NCBI RefSeq assembly: GCF_024706985.1 | Contig: NZ_JAMCCX010000083.1 | Span: forward strand, 1 to 64,000 | Length of the DNA stretch: 64,000 nt | Reading direction: 5' to 3' | Source of the DNA: Alicyclobacillus sp. SP_1 | Lineage (GTDB): Bacteria > Bacillota > Bacilli > Alicyclobacillales > Alicyclobacillaceae | In this document: positions 25,597 through 34,334 of the stretch, one piece after another | Layout of the letters: each line of letters opens with the position of its first letter | Position numbering within the stretch: the first letter of the stretch is position 1 | Notes under the pieces: model-generated | Databases searched by the model: none | The model's input: only the letters and a program-made list of their open reading frames with translations | Told to the model about the DNA's origin: nothing | Program-made: the position numbers and the translations under genes

Positions 25597-25767
25597 TTAC
25601 AACCATCGAACCAGACGGACCAGATGATCTCGCCAAACGGAGAAGTCGCTCGAGGATACAAGATGCGGATGAAGCTGTACCAGAATGCTGACCAGCGAGA
25701 CCGCGGTCATGGCGAGACACAGCAGAGCAACGCCAAGATAAAATACCTGCTGGAGACGGTGTAACAC
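25597..25767 (-). CDS. Small single-TM protein upstream of tagA-like gene
   Basis: A 56-residue frame from GTG 25767, preceded by AGGAAG at about seven bases. It contains one membrane helix of about 22 residues (about residues 9-32, beginning FYLGVALLCLAMTAVSLVSI) and a C-terminal amphipathic basic segment VWRDHLVRLVRWL. It resembles a small membrane accessory peptide. No family is recognised. It lies 150 bases upstream of, and on the same strand as, the TagA-like glycosyltransferase. Confidence 0.45.
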   Translation of the reverse strand: MLHRLQQVFYLGVALLCLAMTAVSLVSILVQLHPHLVSSSDFSVWRDHLVRLVRWL

Positions 25768-25885
25768 GCCTGCTCTTCCTTTCCCTGACGAAAAATCTCT
25801 CTTTTCACAGTGTCTCCCTCGATGCTTTGAATTGAAACGTGCGGGATGCAGAAATCAGCGAGACATTCCCTGTATTGTCAGTCCA

Positions 25886-25914
25886 TTGACTCCCAGTCCA
25901 TAACATGATACTGT
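25886..25914 (+). promoter_or_regulatory. Sigma-A promoter of the cold-shock gene
   Basis: TTGACT, 17 bases, TACTGT, about 55 bases before the csp GTG start. The spacing is ideal for SigA and leaves a short leader. Confidence 0.75.
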
Positions 25915-25969
25915 AGACTTGTCAGCAAAATATGTTCGAGTACGTGCGTACTTGGTAGGAGGCAACAAG

Positions 25970-26170
25970 GTGCAACAAGGGACGGTCAAGTGGTTCAACT
26001 CAGAAAAAGGATATGGCTTCATCCAAGTTGAAGGCGGAAATGATGTTTTTGTACATTACACCGCGATTCTCGGAGACGGCTTCCGCACTTTGGAAGAAGG
26101 CCAGAGTGTCGAGTTTGAAATCGTCGAAGGACAGCGCGGTCCTCAGGCCGCCAACGTCACCAAGCTGTAA
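25970..26170 (+). CDS. csp: Cold-shock protein, CspA family
   Basis: A 66-residue OB-fold RNA chaperone that melts structured mRNA. The start is GTG 25970, seven bases after GGAGG; the longer frame has no site. RNP1 (KGYGFIQV) and RNP2 (VFVHYTAI) are intact, after the family start [16 protein letters not shown]; the C-terminus has [19 protein letters not shown]. It has its own promoter and a terminator shared with the convergent MFS gene. Confidence 0.97.
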   Translation: MQQGTVKWFNSEKGYGFIQVEGGNDVFVHYTAILGDGFRTLEEGQSVEFEIVEGQRGPQAANVTKL

Positions 26171-26200
26171 GCTGTAGAAAATTCCAGGTGAGTTGAATCG

Positions 26201-26232
26201 AAGACGCTCCGCATGCGGGGCGTCTTTATTCT
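26201..26232. terminator. Bidirectional terminator between csp and MFS genes
   Basis: AAGACGCTCCGC pairs with GCGGGGCGTCTT (one G-U). The plus-strand tail is TTTATTCTATT; on the minus strand the MFS stop lies at its edge. Confidence 0.8.
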
Positions 26233-27469
26233 ATTCCGCTGAAACTGTAGACACACGGATGGGCTCGGGATGGTTCATCGTGCGGTTAAAAACTAGCACG
26301 ATGGCATTCAAGACCAAGACCGACATGGTGACATAAAAAACGGATCGAATCCCATAAGACGCCGCCACCATGCCACCCAGTAGCGGACCGACGAGATTGC
26401 CCAAAAATGTGGCGCTCGAATTGAGTCCGAAGGCCATGGCCTGCATTTCTTGAGGAGCCATCTTGCGCACGAGGACGTTCAGGCTCGGCAACATGCCGCC
26501 AATAAAGAGCCCGAGCAGAAAACGGCCAATAAGCAGGAGCCCGATGGTATGTGCAAGCGCTTGTGGGACATACATCAAGGCTGCACCGCAGAGCGCCACA
26601 ATGAGAATACGCTTTTGGCCCACTTTGTCACTGTAACGCCCAAGCAGGGGCGAACCAATTAAGTTTGCGAAACCTGACAGCGCCACCACGAGACCCGCCA
26701 CGACCTGCAGATGGCCGCCGTGGTAGATGGTCTTTGTGAACACGGTGACAATCGGCTCGATGCTCATCACGCCCAATTGTGTCACAAACGAAGCCAGGAA
26801 CACGGGCAGCAATGGCCGGAGCGTCCAGACGCTCAATTTGGGCCGCTGAATCAAGACTTTCGGGTGCTTGGGCTCCTTGACGAAGAAGAGAACTACAATA
26901 CTCGTTACAAAGAGCATGCCACCCGTGAACAAAAAGACCAGGCGAATGCCGAATGCTTCTGACAAGACCCCACCCAGTAGAGGCCCGATGAGCCCCCCTG
27001 CAATGCCCCCCGTTTGAAGAATGCCGAGAGCTCGTCCAGCTTGGTCTTCCGGTGTGACCGAGGCTTGCAGAGAAATAGCCATCGAGATAAAACCTGAAAA
27101 AATCCCGTTGACAAATCGCAAAATCAGCAATTCCCACGGTGCTCCCACGAGTCCCATCAAGGCGGTCATCGCACCCATCCCAAAACCAGCACGCAACAGC
27201 ATGATTTTGCGGCCCCGCCGATCCGCAACGGCACCCCAAATTGGCTGAAACGCAAACGAGGTCAGAAACTGAGCAGCAAAAATCCAACTGGACCACCGTT
27301 CCAGTTGGGCTAGGTTGTGAATGCCTAAATCTCCTATATATATCGGCAAAAACGGGATGACAAGATTCATCCCGGCCATGACTCCAAAATTCGCAATCCA
27401 AAGAATGATGAGTGTTCGCTGCCAACTTAGCCCTTCCCCGGCAGCGGGCGAAGAAGACCGACGGTTCAT
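26231..27469 (-). CDS. MFS drug-efflux-type transporter
   Basis: A 412-residue transporter with about 12 membrane segments, close to the MdtG/YttB/TetA DHA1 drug:proton antiporters. Motif A-like WGAVADRRGRKIMLLRAGFG lies in the first loop (about residues 79-98) and a second RYSDKVGQKR in the C-terminal half, with GILQTGGIAGGLIGPLLGGVLSE for motif C. Substrate cannot be predicted. Its start overlaps the stop of the phosphohexomutase gene by four bases, so the two form an operon. Confidence 0.9.
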   Translation of the reverse strand: MNRRSSSPAAGEGLSWQRTLIILWIANFGVMAGMNLVIPFLPIYIGDLGIHNLAQLERWSSWIFAAQFLTSFAFQPIWGAVADRRGRKIMLLRAGFGMGAMTALMGLVGAPWELLILRFVNGIFSGFISMAISLQASVTPEDQAGRALGILQTGGIAGGLIGPLLGGVLSEAFGIRLVFLFTGGMLFVTSIVVLFFVKEPKHPKVLIQRPKLSVWTLRPLLPVFLASFVTQLGVMSIEPIVTVFTKTIYHGGHLQVVAGLVVALSGFANLIGSPLLGRYSDKVGQKRILIVALCGAALMYVPQALAHTIGLLLIGRFLLGLFIGGMLPSLNVLVRKMAPQEMQAMAFGLNSSATFLGNLVGPLLGGMVAASYGIRSVFYVTMSVLVLNAIVLVFNRTMNHPEPIRVSTVSAE

Positions 27470-29190
27470 TGAATTCGCGTCTCAATAGCTCGACGCATCC
27501 GCTCCGCTTTCGAATCTGCCTGCGGCTCGCTGGTCGCGCGCGCACTCACATACACTTTCAATTTTGGTTCCGTTCCCGACGGGCGAATCGCTATCCACGA
27601 CTCATCCTCGTAAATCCACTTCAAAACATCCGCTTTAGGCAAGGTCAATGGCTCGCTGCCCACTTCCGAGCCACCATCGCCATAGTTCTTGGCTTCCTGA
27701 GACAGGTAGTCTTCGAACCGCGCCAAAGAGATGCCCGGCACCTCGACCGCTTCCGTGCGGAGCGATGCCATGCAACGCTGCATCCGGCGGATGCCGTCTT
27801 CTCCTGGCAACGTGACATTGAGCATACGTTCCACAGAGTAGCCATACTCTCTCTGCAGCGCATCGAGCGCTGTCAACAAGGATTTACCTTCTGCTTTGTA
27901 ACAGGCAGCCATTTCACAGATGGCCAGCACGGACTGAACTGCATCCTTGTCACGAACGATGTCTGACAGGAGATACCCATAGCTCTCTTCGTAACCAAAG
28001 AGAAACGTACCCGTTCCAGACTCCTCACATTCCCGGATGCGCGCACCAATATATTTAAAGCCAGTCAGCGTGTCTTCCACGCGTACACCATGCCGCTTGG
28101 CAATGCGAGCGCCCAAATCGGATGTGACGATGGTTTTAAAAACCACCCCATCGTTCGGAAGTGTGCCAGCCGACTGGCGCGCCCGGAGCACAAAGTCGAC
28201 CAAAAGTGCCCCTACTTGATTGCCACTGAGCAGGCGATACTGCATCGGTGCCTCCAGCACGGCAATGCCAACGCGATCAGCGTCCGGGTCTGTGCCAAGT
28301 ACCACGTCCACCCCCGCCGTCGCTGCCGCTTCCATCGCCATCGACAACGCTTCTGCTTCCTCTGGATTAGGGCTTTCTACCGTTGAAAAGTCCGCATCCG
28401 CCTCGGCTTGCGGCCCGAACAGAGACGCCCTCGTGTATCCAGCCAGTTGCAGGACCTCGCGGACAGGCACTGCACCAGTCCCATGGAGCGGCGTGTAAAG
28501 GACTTCCAACTGCTGCCGATCCGCTGGTTGAACGAGTTCCACTTGCACTTCTCGTAACACCGCCTCGAGGTAGGCGGTTCGCACCTCGTGAGCCGTCGCG
28601 ACGACCATGTTGGAATCTTCCGCGTCTTTTGCACCGAGCGTCGGTATGGAGAAGATATCTTCGAGTGCAGGCAAGTAGCGCGATACTGCTCGAACGGCCT
28701 CCGGCAACATTTGCCCGCCATCCGCGCCGTATACTTTGTAACCATTGTATTCGGGCGGATTGTGACTGGCCGTAATCATCACACCAGCCCCCGCTTTCAA
28801 GTAGCGCACGGCAAACGACAATTCCGGCGTGGGGCAGAGCACTGGCGAGACGCTCGCACGAATACCGACTGCAGCCATCGCGAGCGCTGCTTCCTCAGCG
28901 AAGCGACGCGACATCCGTCGGCAATCGTACCCGATGACAATCAAATGGCCGCCGTTCTCCTGCACGTACTTGGCTAGCGCATGAGACACCCGCCGCACCA
29001 TGGGGACATTCATCCGGTTGAGTCCGGCACCGAGAATTCCGCGCATACCCCCGGTTCCAAACTCTAATTCGCGGCCAAACCGCTCCTCAATTTCCTCTGG
29101 TCTGGATGCAAGCATCTGCAACTCACGAGCATCTTGTTCTGAATGGCCCGGGTGTTCGAGCCAGCGCCGGTACTCCTTCGCCGCGTCCAT
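27466..29190 (-). CDS. pgcA: Phosphoglucomutase/phosphomannomutase
   Basis: The 574-residue enzyme interconverts hexose 1- and 6-phosphates for sugar-nucleotide and envelope synthesis. The alpha-D-phosphohexomutase motifs are present: FGTGGMRGILGAGLNRMN near the N-terminus, the active-site serine loop GVMITASHNPPEYNGYKVYG (about 131-150), the metal loop GTDPDADRVGIAV (about 297-309), the sugar loop FGYEESYGYL (about 398-407), and the phosphate loop IRPSGTEPKLKVYV near the end. The start is ATG 29190, six bases after GTGGAGG. It lies upstream of the MFS gene. Confidence 0.95.
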   Translation of the reverse strand: MDAAKEYRRWLEHPGHSEQDARELQMLASRPEEIEERFGRELEFGTGGMRGILGAGLNRMNVPMVRRVSHALAKYVQENGGHLIVIGYDCRRMSRRFAEEAALAMAAVGIRASVSPVLCPTPELSFAVRYLKAGAGVMITASHNPPEYNGYKVYGADGGQMLPEAVRAVSRYLPALEDIFSIPTLGAKDAEDSNMVVATAHEVRTAYLEAVLREVQVELVQPADRQQLEVLYTPLHGTGAVPVREVLQLAGYTRASLFGPQAEADADFSTVESPNPEEAEALSMAMEAAATAGVDVVLGTDPDADRVGIAVLEAPMQYRLLSGNQVGALLVDFVLRARQSAGTLPNDGVVFKTIVTSDLGARIAKRHGVRVEDTLTGFKYIGARIRECEESGTGTFLFGYEESYGYLLSDIVRDKDAVQSVLAICEMAACYKAEGKSLLTALDALQREYGYSVERMLNVTLPGEDGIRRMQRCMASLRTEAVEVPGISLARFEDYLSQEAKNYGDGGSEVGSEPLTLPKADVLKWIYEDESWIAIRPSGTEPKLKVYVSARATSEPQADSKAERMRRAIETRIQ

Positions 29191-29255
29191 GGTCAGCCTC
29201 CACATTCTTTCGAAAATATTGATGCGTCTTCGCCAGCCTCAGTAAAACAGGAGCC

Positions 29256-29280
29256 GAAGCGAGACACGGCGTCTCGCTTC
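29256..29280 (-). terminator. Probable terminator after dienelactone hydrolase gene
   Basis: GAAGCGAGAC and GTCTCGCTTC flank a 5-base loop. The minus-strand tail GGCTCCTGTTTTACT is moderately T-rich. Confidence 0.55.
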
Positions 29281-29308
29281 CAGCATCCTCCTCCATCCGC
29301 TTCACCTG

Positions 29309-30124
29309 CTATTGCAGATGCTGTTGGTAAAAGCCGAGCACTGTCGCAAATGCGTCCCGGGCAGCCGAAACGTTATAAGATGCGCGGTCGTCATTGAAGA
29401 AAGCGTGGTGCGCACCCTCATAGATTTTGTATTGAAACGACTTCCCAAGAGACTTCATGTCGTCCGCAAACTGCGGAACCGTATCGGAAATGCGCGGGTC
29501 GAGAGAGCCGTAAAAGCCATAGACAGGGCATGCAATTTTCGCCATCGCCTCTTTACTCGGCGAATTGCCGTAGAAGATGACTGCTGCAGACAGATGCGCG
29601 TCTTCCGTTGCCAGCAGTGCGGAGAGAGCGCCACCCATGCAAAAACCGACGGAACCAATTTTGCCACCACGCGACAGTTCCTGTTCTTCCCGCAAATATT
29701 TTGTGGAAGCGAGCATCTGCGGTACGTACTTGGGCAGATTCATGCCTCCAAAGAGAGTGCCGAACGTGCTGCGGACCTGGGTTCCTTGAGGCTCAGGCAA
29801 ACGATTCATGGCCTCCTCGCGCTCGGCTGGATTATTCCACGCGCTCGGCGGAACCGTCTCCAAAAACTTTTTCACAGCTGCCACGCGGTCCGCAGCGAGT
29901 GCTTCCGGACGTTGGCCGTTCTCCGCGTACAGGTCTGGAGCCAAAGCTATGTACCCGGCTTCGGCAAAGCGCCTTGTCACATGTTGAATGTGGTCGTCCA
30001 CACCCCAAATTTCTTGAAACACAACCACTGCTGGCTGCGGTCCGGTGACGCGCTCCGGCGCTGCGAGATATCCTAAGTACGCATGGTTATCCCCGTATCG
30101 AACCCACTCTGTTTTGACGGTCAT
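29309..30124 (-). CDS. Dienelactone hydrolase family protein
   Basis: A 271-residue alpha/beta hydrolase. The nucleophile elbow GFCMGG carries the cysteine typical of dienelactone hydrolases (about residue 160), FQEIWGVDDHIQHVTRRFAEAGYIALAPDLY is the conserved N-terminal block, and the acid and base are in YGSLDPRI and YEGAHHAFFND. Typical substrates are cyclic dienelactones, but most bacterial homologues act on unknown esters. It is monocistronic, between pgcA and the P450 gene. Confidence 0.9.
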   Translation of the reverse strand: MTVKTEWVRYGDNHAYLGYLAAPERVTGPQPAVVVFQEIWGVDDHIQHVTRRFAEAGYIALAPDLYAENGQRPEALAADRVAAVKKFLETVPPSAWNNPAEREEAMNRLPEPQGTQVRSTFGTLFGGMNLPKYVPQMLASTKYLREEQELSRGGKIGSVGFCMGGALSALLATEDAHLSAAVIFYGNSPSKEAMAKIACPVYGFYGSLDPRISDTVPQFADDMKSLGKSFQYKIYEGAHHAFFNDDRASYNVSAARDAFATVLGFYQQHLQ

Positions 30125-30228
30125 TCTCCAATTCGCTCCTCTTATTGACTGTGTTTACCGCACTAGGCGTGCACCTACAACAACGTTCCATCGATTCAAC
30201 TACAGCTTCTATGATACCGAAAGAAAGC

Positions 30229-30247
30229 CCCGGAAACAAATTCCGGG
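30229..30247 (-). terminator. Probable terminator of the P450 gene
   Basis: CCCGGAA and TTCCGGG flank a 5-base loop; the minus-strand tail GCTTTCTTTC is T-rich. It lies ~160 bases past the P450 stop. The rest of 30125-30404 has no recognisable gene. Confidence 0.55.
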
Positions 30248-30404
30248 ATTCGAAATATCGTGAAGCATTCAGTGCTCTGGAACAGTCTATTCCGCGCCCT
30301 ATCCGCTTCATGCACGGCGGCATTTCACTCGATGTAAGGGTAGATTGACTTCATGCGACGCGGTCTTTCGAGCTCAGCGCCGCTCTCATCACTTATCTCA
30401 TCAC

Positions 30405-31766
30405 TTAGACGCGTTCCTCTCGCGAACGTGGATAGAGAACTGCATGGAGACCCCTTCGGACCCGCAGAGACACGGACGGATCGGCCACCACATCCTCAGG
30501 CCTCTGCACCGCCCATTCTGCTTTTTGCAAGAGGACGCCAAGCACGATACTGGCCTCGAGTTGTGCGTACGTGTTGCCGATGCACGTGCGTCCACCAGCG
30601 CCAAACGGAATGTATGCAAATTTCGGCCAAGGTGGGTCTTCTGTGCCCGCGAAGCGCTCTGGCAAAAATGCTTCCGGATGGTCGAAGTACTTCGGATTGC
30701 GATGTAAGCAGTAGGGACTGAGAATCAAGCTAGCCTTGGCTGGCAGGAGGATACCCTCGACTTCGAGAGGTTCCGTGGTCTCGCGCAAAATGGTCCAAGC
30801 TGGAGGGTAGAGCCGCAATGTCTCGCGCAGCACTTGGCGCAAGAAAGGCGTCTGCCGCCCATCGGCAGTCCAAGTGGCAACATCTGCGGCGGCCCCCAGT
30901 GCATCGACCTCTGCTCGCGCCACTCGCTGCACGGCGGGATGCTGGTCGAGCAGATAGACCACCCAAGACAGCAGATTCGCAGTCGTTTCATGCCCGCCAA
31001 TGATAAAAGTCGAAATGTGGTCGATAAGCTCTGAATCCGACAGCGGTTGCCCGTCTTCGTCGCGTGCGCACACCATAAATTGCAGAGCATTCTCTGGCAC
31101 CCCACCCGCTTTCTCCAATTTTCGCTTGGCTTCAACGAGAACCGTGGCTGCTATGCTGCGAAGACGGTGCACAGCCCGCACGTGACGGCGAACGGAAGGC
31201 GTTGGGACAAATCTGGGTAGAGTAATGGCTGAGAGCAGTTGCTTTGTACTGTAGACAATGGTTTCTTCAATGAGTTCATGCAGCGACTGTCGATGCTCGC
31301 CCACAGACACGCCGAAAAGGGTCTCGAAAACGATGTCGAGCGTGAGGTCGAGCAGCGCTTCCGAGAGATTGCGAGGCTGCCCATCGAGCCACGACTCGAC
31401 GTGACGCACTGCGAGGTGCGCCATCTTCTCCGTACCATCGGCGATGACTTTCGCGTGAAAGGCGGGCTGCAGATATCTGCGCTGTGCCAGATGCAGCGGT
31501 CCTTCGCTGGTGAGCAGGCCGGAGCCGAGCGTGTAACCGAGAATTCTCCCCGATTTGCCCTTGACAACAGACGATTCGTGCGTCGCCAAAGCGGCCCGGA
31601 CAACCTCGGGATGATGGACAATAAAAGTCGGGACTCCAGTGACTGAGGGCAGTTGAATCAAGTCTCCGGAAGCAGCCGAAGAGAGCAGGAAGTCCAGCGG
31701 ATCGCGCCGAAATTTCAGGTAGAGCGACCAACTGGCTCCGGAAATCCGCGCCCGTTGTATGGGCAT
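30405..31766 (-). CDS. Cytochrome P450
   Basis: A soluble P450 of about 453 residues. The I-helix oxygen-activating motif FIIGGHETTANLLSW, the K-helix ETLR (with LRLYPPAW), PERF, and the heme loop FGAGGRTCIGNTYAQLEA with the axial Cys are all present. The overall organisation resembles CYP102/CYP4-like fatty-acid or terpenoid hydroxylases, but no reductase domain is fused and no redox partner is encoded nearby. The start is ATG 31766 or GTG 31772; the latter is better spaced from AAGGAGG. It diverges from the mogA/moaB-like gene with only ~35 bases between. Confidence 0.93.
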   Translation of the reverse strand: MPIQRARISGASWSLYLKFRRDPLDFLLSSAASGDLIQLPSVTGVPTFIVHHPEVVRAALATHESSVVKGKSGRILGYTLGSGLLTSEGPLHLAQRRYLQPAFHAKVIADGTEKMAHLAVRHVESWLDGQPRNLSEALLDLTLDIVFETLFGVSVGEHRQSLHELIEETIVYSTKQLLSAITLPRFVPTPSVRRHVRAVHRLRSIAATVLVEAKRKLEKAGGVPENALQFMVCARDEDGQPLSDSELIDHISTFIIGGHETTANLLSWVVYLLDQHPAVQRVARAEVDALGAAADVATWTADGRQTPFLRQVLRETLRLYPPAWTILRETTEPLEVEGILLPAKASLILSPYCLHRNPKYFDHPEAFLPERFAGTEDPPWPKFAYIPFGAGGRTCIGNTYAQLEASIVLGVLLQKAEWAVQRPEDVVADPSVSLRVRRGLHAVLYPRSREERV

Positions 31767-31806
31767 ACCCACCACAAGCTCCTCCTTCAGAAAGGGTGAC
31801 ATCTCG

Positions 31807-32307
31807 ATGGAAGTGACGGAAAGTCGACCACAATGCGGCGTGCTCACCATCAGTGACGGCTGTTACCATGGCACGCGTGAAGACACGGGCGGACCGCTGC
31901 TCATCCGCCTGGCCGCAGACATCGGCCTCGCCCTGCATCGGCACAGCGTAGTCCCCGACGAACAACGCATCATCTCGGCGGCACTCGAAGAACTGGCGAG
32001 CGCGCCAGCCGTGCGCGTCATTCTGACCACGGGTGGAACTGGTCTCGCCGCCCGCGACGTCACGCCAGAGGCAACTCTCGCGGTGGTCGACCGAACCGTG
32101 CCGGGCATGGCCGAAGCCATGCGCAGCGCCAGTCTTGCCAAGACCCCGTTTGCCATGCTGTCCCGGCAAGTCGTCGGCGTCCGTGGCCACACGCTTATCA
32201 TCAACTTCCCCGGCAGTCCGCGCGCCGTAGAAGAGTGCTTTGCGGTGGTGGCTCCCGTTCTCCCGCACGCTATCCAGTTGCTCTCCGGGCACACCGCACA
32301 CAGCTAA
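31807..32307 (+). CDS. MoaB/MogA family molybdenum cofactor protein
   Basis: MoaB/MogA adenylylates molybdopterin before molybdenum insertion. The 166-residue product has the family length and motifs: VLTISDGCYHGTREDTGGPLL at the N-terminus and VILTTGGTGLAARDVTPEA (about residues 76-94) with the catalytic Gly and Asp, then LIINFPGSPRAVEE for substrate binding. The start is ATG 31807, eight bases after AAAGGGTG. No other cofactor genes adjoin it, except a ThiF/MoeB-like gene ~19 kb away. Confidence 0.92.
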   Translation: MEVTESRPQCGVLTISDGCYHGTREDTGGPLLIRLAADIGLALHRHSVVPDEQRIISAALEELASAPAVRVILTTGGTGLAARDVTPEATLAVVDRTVPGMAEAMRSASLAKTPFAMLSRQVVGVRGHTLIINFPGSPRAVEECFAVVAPVLPHAIQLLSGHTAHS

Positions 32308-32337
32308 TGTAAGGGCCCGGCACCGCCATGTTTGGCT

Positions 32338-32403
32338 CGTGCATTAGGCCGATCCGCCACCGCGAACTGTAAGCCCGTGCATTAGGCCGATCCGCCACCG
32401 CGA
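32338..32403. repeat. 28-bp direct repeat at the proC 3' end
   Basis: A 28-base unit beginning CGTGCATTAGGCCGATCC occurs at 32338-32365 and again, identically, at 32376-32403, a 38-base period. The second copy contains the last codons and stop of proC, so the first copy is a displaced duplicate of the gene end. It looks like a recent tandem duplication. Confidence 0.9.
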
Positions 32404-33260
32404 TAGATTCTTCCCATCTCGGCAGACCGACTGGCCGCAGCGGACAGGGCTTCGGCGACCGCCTGCTTCAAACCGGACTGCTCAAACACCTGAACACCGG
32501 CGTGCGTCGTCCCGCCCACGGAGGTCACGCGCCGCCTCAACACTTCCGGAGACAGCTTCCAGTCGAGCAGGACTCTGGCCGTTCCCGCGACTGTGTGCAG
32601 AAGTAAGGCGCGCGCGGTAGCTTCATCGAATCCGAGCTGTTCTGCGGCTTCTTCCATGGCTTCGAGGAAGTAGCAGACAAACCCCGGTCCACTTCCAGAA
32701 AAAGCCGTTGTGGCGTCCATCATGGCTTCGTCCATCTCCACCACAGCCCCAACCTGCTCCAGTAAAAAGCGGGCGAGCAACCGCTGATGGCTAGAGACCT
32801 TGGCATGAAACGCGACCGCCGTCACGCCCGATTCGACAGCAACTGGGAGATTCGGCATGGTGCGGACGACTGCCGCTTTCCCGCCACTCGCCTGGTCCAG
32901 CAAAGCGATAGGGATACCCGCAGCAAACGAGAGAAGCAATTGCCCATTGAGGTAGGGACGCAATTGTTCCAATGCCAATACGGTATCCGCAGGTTTTACT
33001 GCGAGCACGACCACAGCCGCGTCGGCCACTTCCGCGAGCGACTCCGCAGGAGTGATGCCGTATTCACTTTGCAGTTGGTCTAACACATCGCGTCGGCTGC
33101 GGTTTTTGACGCGAATTTGACTCGATTCGATGGCTTGGCGCCGAACCAAGCCGCGAATGAACGCCTCCGCCATGGCTCCCGCCCCAAGAACGAACAGACT
33201 CGGCTGCCGTCCCTGCGCCGCTCCTTCGCCAAGGGTACTGCCGTCGACTCCTTCTACCAC
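32382..33260 (-). CDS. proC: Pyrroline-5-carboxylate reductase
   Basis: ProC reduces pyrroline-5-carboxylate to proline with NAD(P)H. The Rossmann start is LFVLGAGAMAEAFIRGL (about residues 22-38), followed by VVLAVKP, LLLSFAAGIPIALLD and the family signature with MPNLPVAVESGVTAVA. The C-terminal catalytic helix bundle is FSGSGPGFVCYFLEAMEEAAEQLGF, and TSVGGTTHAGVQVFEQSGLKQAV contains the substrate-binding TSPGGTT-like motif. The 292-residue reading uses GTG 33260 with ~20 residues before the fold; the start is uncertain. The 3' end is duplicated as a direct repeat. Confidence 0.94.
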   Translation of the reverse strand: MVEGVDGSTLGEGAAQGRQPSLFVLGAGAMAEAFIRGLVRRQAIESSQIRVKNRSRRDVLDQLQSEYGITPAESLAEVADAAVVVLAVKPADTVLALEQLRPYLNGQLLLSFAAGIPIALLDQASGGKAAVVRTMPNLPVAVESGVTAVAFHAKVSSHQRLLARFLLEQVGAVVEMDEAMMDATTAFSGSGPGFVCYFLEAMEEAAEQLGFDEATARALLLHTVAGTARVLLDWKLSPEVLRRRVTSVGGTTHAGVQVFEQSGLKQAVAEALSAAASRSAEMGRIYRGGGSA

Positions 33261-33294
33261 CCTGCACTCACCACCCTTTCGTGCTCAGCGAAAC

Positions 33295-34056
33295 TCATGC
33301 CCTAGTCACAAAATCCGTGACAGCCGCCAAAACCTGAAGCTCCCAATCATGCCGATTGAAGGTATGATCCGCTTCTTCCACCAGCATCACTTCTGCTTTT
33401 CCACGATACGCTTCATCTCGATATCGATACGCAACCTCATACGAGACCGATTCATCGTGAGTGCCATGGACGAGTAGCACAGGGCCACTGTACGGTGCTG
33501 CCCGCGAAAATCCGTCAATTGTCATTAAATCGTCATAAAAACGCCATCCGACCAAATCTCCACCCGCATCATAGAGAATGTCGCCACGGCGCTCAGGCGC
33601 TTCTCCAACGCCGCGAGCGATCAATTCACGCATGTTCCCGGCAGCCGCTAAGAGAACCAAGCGATGGACATCCGCTGGTCGCTCCCCCGCCAAAATACCC
33701 CCGACCAAGCCGCCCATGCTGAGACCCAAGACGGACACCCGGGTCGCATCCACGCGACGGTCCGCCAAGACCATGTCGAGCAAGGCATGCGCCTCACAAA
33801 GCTCACCGGAAACCGTCATCTCTTCAAAGTCACCGTCACTCTCTCCGCTCCCTGAGAAGTCAAAACGAATCGCCGCTACGCCGCGTTCACACAAGGCTCT
33901 GCAGATTTTCAAAAAAAGCCGATGTTCCTGCAACTTGTTGGCGGTAAACCCGTGAAATAAGAGCACCGCTGGCACCGGCAGACGGTCTCCATCCGGGAAA
34001 TGTTCCATCCCTCTCAGCACTTTTCCATCGACCGTACATGTGATGGCTTGCTGCAT
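33295..34056 (-). CDS. Alpha/beta hydrolase (cinnamoyl-esterase-like)
   Basis: A 253-residue serine hydrolase. The oxyanion-hole segment is VLLFHGFTANK, the nucleophile elbow GLSMGG (near residue 118), and the acid and base are in LLVHGTHDESV and EADHTFNR. RFDFSGSGESDGDFEEMTV is typical of Est1E-like feruloyl/cinnamoyl esterases and related lysophospholipase-like enzymes. Substrate unknown. It has a possible -10 (TATAAT, minus strand 34150-34155) upstream and lies tail-to-head with proC (35-base gap). Confidence 0.9.
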   Translation of the reverse strand: MQQAITCTVDGKVLRGMEHFPDGDRLPVPAVLLFHGFTANKLQEHRLFLKICRALCERGVAAIRFDFSGSGESDGDFEEMTVSGELCEAHALLDMVLADRRVDATRVSVLGLSMGGLVGGILAGERPADVHRLVLLAAAGNMRELIARGVGEAPERRGDILYDAGGDLVGWRFYDDLMTIDGFSRAAPYSGPVLLVHGTHDESVSYEVAYRYRDEAYRGKAEVMLVEEADHTFNRHDWELQVLAAVTDFVTRA

Positions 34057-34234
34057 GTCACGTCACCCTCTCTGCCCCGTCATTCCAGGCAATTCTGACT
34101 TTGCGGAACGGGCTTCGCAACACTCGTCCCAAGACTTTCGCGTAAGCCCATTATACCGTCTCCACCAAGGCTTGCGCCCATCCACCGCATACCTGTTGCA
34201 GACATCGGTGTCACGCCTTTTTTAGCACCGTAAT

Positions 34235-34251
34235 TGTGAGATAATCTTACA
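34235..34251 (+). promoter_or_regulatory. GlnR/TnrA-like nitrogen box
   Basis: TGTGAGATAATCTTACA matches TGTNA-N7-TNACA exactly. Its centre is ~52 bases upstream of the expected glnA start site and 8 bases before the -35, the position of TnrA activation sites in Bacillus. Confidence 0.75.
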
Positions 34252-34258
34252 AGCAAAC

Positions 34259-34288
34259 TTGACATCTCGAGTTTAGGACTTCTATCAT
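34259..34288 (+). promoter_or_regulatory. Sigma-A promoter of glnA
   Basis: Perfect TTGACA, 18 bases, TATCAT, then AAAAGAG. It lies ~45 bases upstream of the glnA start. Confidence 0.8.
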
Positions 34289-34334
34289 TAAAAGAGAACT
34301 TTTTTTCGACACAACACGTGAGGAGTTGGAGAGT

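Noticed and set aside
26628-27545. 305-residue minus-strand frame
   Set aside because: Alternate frame of the MFS gene, Cys/Ser/Arg-rich composition typical of shadow frames.
31276-32301. 341-residue minus-strand frame
   Set aside because: Lies antisense to moaB and in another frame of the P450 gene, both of which have clear motifs.
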